From Candidatus Woesearchaeota archaeon (GTDB lineage Archaea > Nanobdellota > Nanobdellia > SCGC-AAA011-G17 > UBA489): 53,760 nucleotides of DNA. The position numbers were made by a program, and so were the translations under genes. The stretch lies in NCBI GenBank assembly GCA_018655015.1, contig JABIKK010000008.1:72791-126550 (forward strand), in the 5' to 3' direction. The notes below the pieces were generated by a model that saw nothing but the letters and a program-made list of their open reading frames with translations, was not told where the DNA came from and searched no databases. Shown here piece by piece: positions 49,399-53,760 of the stretch (position 1 is its first letter; each line of letters opens with the position of its first letter).

Positions 49399-49725
49399 TT
49401 ATTGTAAGGATATAATTGCTTTTGCTAAATCGCCTTCATTACTTTCTAATGCTTTTTTTGCTTCATCTTCTGAAACACTTGCTTGTGAAGCGACTGTTTT
49501 TATGTCTTCATCTGAGATTTCTGATGTAGCTTCTTGCTCTTGAATATCGCCTGATATTTGAAGACTGTCTTGACCCATTGCATTCACTCTTACTACATGT
49601 GGGTTCTTTACTATCATGACCTTATCCGGGCATTTGATAATTACTTCATCTGCCTCTATCTCATCCTGCTTTATACCCATCTTTTTCATGGCTTTTGCAA
49701 GATCCTTTGGATTCATTCCTAACAT
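49399..49725 (-). CDS. nac: Archaeal nascent-polypeptide-associated complex protein (NAC alpha)
   Basis: A 108-residue ribosome-associated chaperone subunit that forms homodimers in archaea. Starts MLGMNPKDLAKAMKKMGIK, contains the NAC core EVIIKCPDKVMIVKNPHV and VNAMGQDSLQISG, and ends in a UBA domain (DIKTVASQASVSEDEAKKAL). The length and order fit the archaeal family. It lies 7 bp upstream of the flavin reductase gene. Confidence 0.95.
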   Translation of the reverse strand: MLGMNPKDLAKAMKKMGIKQDEIEADEVIIKCPDKVMIVKNPHVVRVNAMGQDSLQISGDIQEQEATSEISDEDIKTVASQASVSEDEAKKALESNEGDLAKAIISLQ

Positions 49726-49747
49726 TTTATTTCTCTTTAAATAGGGA

Positions 49748-50149
49748 TTAATAAGCTTTGCTGTGATTTAGGAGTATTTTTTCCTTGAGGGGTTTTGGAA
49801 ACAATTTTAGTTCTTTAATTTCATTTAAATTATGCCATTCTAAAATATGTTTATCTTCCTCACAATTTCTCTCTAGTTCTGGACCACCTAATTTTACTTC
49901 TCCTGAGAATTCAATTACTAAGAAAAAATGGTTCTTAGAATTATCTTTGGGATTGATTAAAGTCCATAGCTTTTTATCCACTTTAGCATCTAGATTTGTT
50001 TCTTCTTTAATTTCCCTGATTAGGGCTTCTTCTTCAGATTCTCCCTCTTCTATGTGCCCTCCAGGAGTTACATAGTATTCAAGGCCTTTTTTGAATCTGT
50101 GAATTAGAAGAATTTGATTATCTTTGATTATTAGGGCTCTTGAGATCAT
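49748..50149 (-). CDS. NUDIX hydrolase
   Basis: A 133-residue pyrophosphohydrolase with a full NUDIX box, GGHIEEGESEEEALIREIKE followed by ETNLDA, and the start MISRALIIKDNQILLIHR. Substrates of such proteins include oxidised or unusual nucleotides and sugar nucleotides; none is indicated here. No start-codon doubt. 22 bp upstream of nac. Confidence 0.9.
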   Translation of the reverse strand: MISRALIIKDNQILLIHRFKKGLEYYVTPGGHIEEGESEEEALIREIKEETNLDAKVDKKLWTLINPKDNSKNHFFLVIEFSGEVKLGGPELERNCEEDKHILEWHNLNEIKELKLFPKPLKEKILLNHSKAY

Positions 50150-50263
50150 TTTATGGCTAAGTCTGGATGATTTATATAGGTTGGGGGGTTAAACTGAAAA
50201 ATTCTAGGAAGACTTAAATATATCCTATACAATATATATTATATATTTATTTGGGGGACAAAA
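50150..50263. promoter_or_regulatory. Divergent promoter spacer
   Basis: 114 bp with TATATAGG near 50174 on the NUDIX side and an AT run ACAATATATATTATATATT (50230-50248) before the rightward mini-gene. GGGGGA lies 6 nt before its ATG, an unusually clear ribosome site for the window's rightward genes. Confidence 0.5.
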
Positions 50264-50395
50264 ATGTTTGAAGCTAAGTGTGAAGATTGTAAGGCCGTTT
50301 ATTCAACTGAAGTGCCATGCATGCCAGAATCATTTGAGTGCATGTGCGGTGGCTGTTCATTCAAGGTAGAAGAAAATACTTTGATTGCTGCTTAA
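50264..50395 (+). CDS. Zinc-ribbon mini-protein (43 aa)
   Basis: Encodes MFEAKCEDCKAVYSTEVPCM followed by PESFECMCGGCSFKVEEN. Two metal knuckles, CEDC and CMCGGC, suggest a single bound zinc ion. A GGGGGA ribosome site and an AT-rich promoter precede it. Proteins like this are often overlooked; no family name is known to me. Function unknown. Confidence 0.75.
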   Translation: MFEAKCEDCKAVYSTEVPCMPESFECMCGGCSFKVEENTLIAA

Positions 50396-50464
50396 TTTTA
50401 GGTTTAACTTTAATTGATTTAACCTATTAGAATTCTTTTTATACTTCTCTTTATTTGTTTTTTT

Positions 50465-50959
50465 ATGAGTTATTTTATTATTTTGCGTGGAGCTTTGGGA
50501 ATCGGAAAAAGTACTGTTGCTAAAAAATTGTGTTCGATTCTGAATGGAGAGTATTTTTCCGTTGATGAGGTTATTGATAAAAATAGTTTAGATAAAAAAT
50601 CTGAAGATGGTTTTATTTCTGAAGAGAGTTTTTTAAAAGCTAATGAGCTTATTATTAGGGAGATCAAACCTTTATTGAATGGTAATAAGGTTGTTATTTT
50701 AGATGGATGTTTTTATAGAAAATCACAAATTGAGGATTTGAAAAATAATTTGGATTTTGATGGTTTTGTTTTTACATTAAAGGCCCCTTTAGAGGAATGT
50801 ATCAAAAGAGATGCAAATAGGGACGGTAGTTGTGGGGGGAATGCTGCAAAAGTTGTGTATGAAATTGTTTCTAAATTTGATTATGGGGAAATAATCGATA
50901 CAGAAAATAAGACTGAAGATGAAGTAGTCAATGAAATTTTGGTTTATCTACCTAACTGA
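50465..50959 (+). CDS. P-loop kinase-like protein (AAA_33 type)
   Basis: A 164-residue nucleotide-binding protein. Walker A is GALGIGKSTVAKKL, the middle has VVILDGCFYRK (a D-G pair typical of Walker B in small-molecule kinases), and PLEECIKRDANRDGS is the lid with its arginines. Relatives phosphorylate small molecules (such as aminoglycosides, chloramphenicol or nucleosides) or polynucleotide ends. Substrate not deducible. The 3' end overlaps the convergent lhr gene by 8 bp. Confidence 0.85.
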   Translation: MSYFIILRGALGIGKSTVAKKLCSILNGEYFSVDEVIDKNSLDKKSEDGFISEESFLKANELIIREIKPLLNGNKVVILDGCFYRKSQIEDLKNNLDFDGFVFTLKAPLEECIKRDANRDGSCGGNAAKVVYEIVSKFDYGEIIDTENKTEDEVVNEILVYLPN

Positions 50960-53573
50960 TTTTATGCTTTTTACCTATTTTTGCTAGAACCATTTGATGC
51001 ATCCTTCTTATGAATTCTATTTTATCTTCCATCCTAAGAATATCTGTGTAACCCTGAGTGATTAGGTTAAATGCAAATGGACTTGGTATTTTTGTGTTAA
51101 TTGTTTCAATTTCAATATCTTTTGACTTAATTTGAGTTAGTATTTTTTTAGCATTAGTTTGATCCATCAAATCTTCAAGAACTTCTCTTCTTGCTTCTTT
51201 TAGAATGCAAAAGTTATCATCAATTCTCCTTACTGCGTTGAGTAATATCATACTGCTTACTTGTTGCCTTCCAACTCCTTTTTTATGGCCTTTGTAATTT
51301 CTTAAAATCATTAAGGATCTTCCTGCGCAATGTCTGAACCTTCTTTTTAGAACTTCACTTTTATCTATTGAACGTTTCATTACTTCTTCAAAATTTTCAG
51401 GCTTTAGAAGTTCAATTGCTTGTATTGCATTGATATTTTTACCTGGTGGGCAAGCTAGATAGAATCCATTATCATTAATACCAATTTCTAAATCTCTATG
51501 GTGAATTTTTGAAGCAGCATAACCAATTGCTCTTGAAAGTACATCGTTGACTCTTCTTCCGAACATTGAGTGGAAGATTACATATCTTTTGTTATCTTTA
51601 TCTCCTGAATTGTAGTATTCTACTAGGATTTTTTTATCATTTGGAATGTTTGCGTATAGAAATTGTTGTTGGAAGTAATCATGGATTGCATTTGCTGCAT
51701 TTTCATCAACGTAAAGGTATTCATTGATATACTCGAGGATGTCTTTTTTACTTTTTTTATTTATGAATAAATCTAGTAAGTATCTTCTAAATTTACCGAT
51801 GCTTGAAGCTAAATCAAAGCTTAATGGGAGCATTTCTGAGTACCAAGATGGAACAGTTGGTCTTTTTCCAGAACATGCTACAACTTGTGCAACAGTTCCA
51901 CGACTGTGTTTGAATTGATATGTATCTCCGCCTAGGACAAATATATCTCCACGTTTTAGTCTCTCTAAGAAAGCTTCATCAATTGTACCGATTATTTGGT
52001 CTTTGATTTTAACTTTGACTCCTGTTGAATCTGGAATTGTTCCAATATTAGTCATGTTGATGATTCTACTCATTCTACCTTTTTTGCCAATTTGATTAGT
52101 TTCTGGATCATACCAGATCTTTGCGTAGACATGACGATCTTCTAATTGTGCGAAGTTACCTGCTAAATAATCTAAGATTTCTTCAAATTCACTTATTTTT
52201 AGGTTGGAATAGCAATGACTTTTCTTTATTGTTTCGAATAGCTCCCATTTATCCCATATATCCGTACATGCAATACTATGCATTTGTTGTGCTAAAACGT
52301 CTAGGCAATTTTTTGGAATATCTATGGCATCAATTTTTCTTTCAACTGCATTTTTTAATAAAACACTACATTCTACTAAATCGTCTCTGTTTGTTACAAT
52401 TAATCTACCCTTTACGGTTTCATGCATTTTATGTCCGCTTCTACCGACACGTTGTAAGAATCTTGCAACTCCTTTTGGACTCCCTAAACAAATAACTAAA
52501 TCAATGTAACCTATATCTATACCTAATTCTAAAGATGTTGAACAGACTACGGCTTTTAGTTTACCTTCTTTGAGATTTGATTCGATTTCAGTCCTATATG
52601 ATTTACTTAGACTTCCATGGTGCGCTCCAATATTTTCAGTATAGTTTTTTGGAAAGTTTTCTTTTAGATGGTGGACTACTCTTTCTGTTCCTGCTCTTGT
52701 GTTTGTGAAGATTAATGTGGTTTTATGTTCTTGGATGTATTTGTCTAATAGTTTGTACAAGTGTTTATTCATCTTTTCTTGAGTGGTGTTGATTAAATCA
52801 GGTAGGGGTGATAAAACTTTAAGATCGAACTTTTTTAGGAAATCTACCTTTGCGATTTTACATTTTCTTTCTGTTCCTACTAGAAAACTTGCCACTTCTA
52901 CTATTGGTTCGACAGTTGCACTTAAACCAATTCTAGCTAGGTCTGGAGATTGTTTGTTTAGTCTTTCAAGGCTTAGACTTAAGTGGACTCCTCTTTTGTT
53001 ATCTGCTATTGCGTGAATTTCATCAATAATACACCAGTTAACTCCGAACATGAGTTCTTTGAATTTCATGCTTCCTAACATCAATGCTAGACTTTCTGGT
53101 GTTGTGATTAGAATATGTGGTGGGTTTTTTAGCATTTTTTGCCTTTGGTAGGGCGTTGTGTCTCCTGTTCTTGTTGCAATTCTAATGTTAAGTTCTATTC
53201 CCTCTTCTTTTGCAAGTTTTGTTATTTCGTTTAGTGGTTCTTCTAAGTTTTTGTGAATGTCATTGTTTAGTGCTTTTAGTGGGCTAATGTAAACTGCATA
53301 AACTCTGTCTTCTAGTGATTTTGACATTTCTAGGTTAACTAGTTCGTTGAGTATACTAAGGAATGCTGTAAGAGTTTTTGTTCCGCCTGTTGGCGCAGAA
53401 ATTAAGATGTTGTTTCTGTTATGAATTTCACATACTCCATAAGTTTGAGGTAGTGAGAATGCTTTGAATTTTGAGAAAAACCACTTTTTTACTAATGGAT
53501 TTAGGATGCCTTCTATGTCTTTCATAGGGTGTGCTTTCTTCATGAATGAGATTCTACTATCTAGATTAGTCAT
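50952..53573 (-). CDS. lhr: Lhr-type superfamily 2 DNA helicase
   Basis: An 873-residue ATP-dependent helicase of the archaeal Lhr-core size, acting in DNA repair. Motifs: I APTGGTKTLTAF, Ia SPLKALNNDIHKNL, II IIDEIHAI (DEIH), III LSATVEP, IV TLIFTNTRAGTERVVHHL, V TSLELGIDIGYIDLVI, VI RVGRSGHK. After the two RecA domains the winged-helix and Lhr-specific domain follow (GDIFVLGGDTYQFKH). Walker A differs from the usual APTGSGKT: Gly before Lys is Thr. It is the last complete gene. Confidence 0.95.
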   Translation of the reverse strand: MTNLDSRISFMKKAHPMKDIEGILNPLVKKWFFSKFKAFSLPQTYGVCEIHNRNNILISAPTGGTKTLTAFLSILNELVNLEMSKSLEDRVYAVYISPLKALNNDIHKNLEEPLNEITKLAKEEGIELNIRIATRTGDTTPYQRQKMLKNPPHILITTPESLALMLGSMKFKELMFGVNWCIIDEIHAIADNKRGVHLSLSLERLNKQSPDLARIGLSATVEPIVEVASFLVGTERKCKIAKVDFLKKFDLKVLSPLPDLINTTQEKMNKHLYKLLDKYIQEHKTTLIFTNTRAGTERVVHHLKENFPKNYTENIGAHHGSLSKSYRTEIESNLKEGKLKAVVCSTSLELGIDIGYIDLVICLGSPKGVARFLQRVGRSGHKMHETVKGRLIVTNRDDLVECSVLLKNAVERKIDAIDIPKNCLDVLAQQMHSIACTDIWDKWELFETIKKSHCYSNLKISEFEEILDYLAGNFAQLEDRHVYAKIWYDPETNQIGKKGRMSRIINMTNIGTIPDSTGVKVKIKDQIIGTIDEAFLERLKRGDIFVLGGDTYQFKHSRGTVAQVVACSGKRPTVPSWYSEMLPLSFDLASSIGKFRRYLLDLFINKKSKKDILEYINEYLYVDENAANAIHDYFQQQFLYANIPNDKKILVEYYNSGDKDNKRYVIFHSMFGRRVNDVLSRAIGYAASKIHHRDLEIGINDNGFYLACPPGKNINAIQAIELLKPENFEEVMKRSIDKSEVLKRRFRHCAGRSLMILRNYKGHKKGVGRQQVSSMILLNAVRRIDDNFCILKEARREVLEDLMDQTNAKKILTQIKSKDIEIETINTKIPSPFAFNLITQGYTDILRMEDKIEFIRRMHQMVLAKIGKKHKIS

Positions 53574-53644
53574 TTACTTACTTAGAGGCGGGTTGTTTTT
53601 AAAATATGCGTTTAAAGAAGGTAATTGCTAATATTTGGACCGTT

Positions 53645-53760
53645 TTAACTAATCTTTTTAATGTCTTGTCTAGAAACTACCAATCTATTTCTTGTGTTAT
53701 TTGCATTCATTAACCATCCTATGTCAGATTCATTTTTGTAAATTTTAAGAATATGGCTTG
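53645..53760 (-). CDS. Partial gene end (upstream part beyond the window)
   Basis: Open frame on the minus strand from the window edge to TAA at 53645. The visible C-terminus of 37 residues reads SHILKIYKNESDIGWLMNAN, then a charged segment ending QDIKKIS. Composition and codon use look coding, but no family can be named from this fragment. Confidence 0.4.
   Translation of the reverse strand, partial: SHILKIYKNESDIGWLMNANNTRNRLVVSRQDIKKIS

Noticed and set aside
52121-52495. A 124-residue frame opposite lhr
   Set aside because: Antisense shadow of a well-conserved helicase; the composition (Leu/Phe/His-rich) is typical of such shadows.
1-53760. CRISPR array, insertion sequence, prophage or replication origin
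   Set aside because: No regularly spaced direct repeats, transposase, integrase, att-like duplication, phage structural gene or Cdc6/ORB-like cluster was seen.

Overview
The window comes from an AT-rich archaeal genome, most likely a DPANN archaeon of the Woesearchaeota/Pacearchaeota type; the lineage is an inference. Archaeal markers are diphthine synthase, deoxyhypusine synthase, archaeal NAC, archaeal-type PheRS, an NcsA/SAMP tRNA-thiolation pair, Lhr helicase, class III signal peptides, and TATA boxes about 25 nt upstream of apparently leaderless start codons. Bacterial-type genes are mixed in (ThrRS, RlmH, FabH, a large nitronate-monooxygenase-like flavoprotein). The DNA is very compact: no gene-free stretch exceeds 300 bases, operon genes often share ATGA, and eight convergent gene pairs overlap tail to tail.

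Layout. 1-3000: end of an AbrB/PhoU-like regulator, then a leftward unit of a 50-aa AbrB-like protein and a membrane Ser/Thr kinase that appears split by a frameshift in a 9-base A run. 3100-6700: membrane protein, TsaC/Sua5, a tiny zinc-ribbon gene, a radical SAM enzyme and dph5. 6700-11570: three pilin-like proteins with almost identical class III signal peptides, carrying a polysaccharide lyase or lectin-like (LamG/jelly-roll) domains. 11570-13140: DUF167, an unknown gene and endonuclease III. 13130-23460: ThrRS, a lipoprotein zincin, a Gly/Tyr-rich secreted protein with a partner, and a leftward run pheS-pheT-U32-rlmH-dedA. 23500-27140: membrane FKBP, a large Ig-like surface protein and a possible ADP-ribosyltransferase-like protein. 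27130-32280: ABC exporter, small genes, then SAMP and NcsA. 32300-39300: a FabH-like thiolase and a flavoprotein flank a tight operon of deoxyhypusine synthase, a PLP decarboxylase and agmatinase. 39300-46640: AlaX, a RelE toxin-antitoxin pair, a ThiF/UbaA-like E1, an RHH-like regulator with a striking operator, ExoIII and a Ca2+-type P-ATPase. 46690-53760: VKOR plus a thioredoxin-like lipoprotein, two paralogous helical proteins, a flavin reductase, NAC, NUDIX, a zinc-ribbon mini-protein, a P-loop kinase and Lhr.

Themes. Translation and its modification dominate: TsaC, Dph5, DHS, SAMP/E1/NcsA, U32 hydroxylase, RlmH, AlaX, ThrRS and PheRS. The second theme is the cell surface: pilin-anchored glycan-active proteins, Ig-like and Gly/Tyr-rich proteins, a lipoprotein protease and disulfide-forming enzymes, which suit a cell that lives by contact with other cells or their polysaccharides. 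The most promising systems are the pilin-displayed lyase/lectin cluster (6724-11566) and the DHS-decarboxylase-agmatinase operon (33885-36660), which fits the agmatine route to hypusine.
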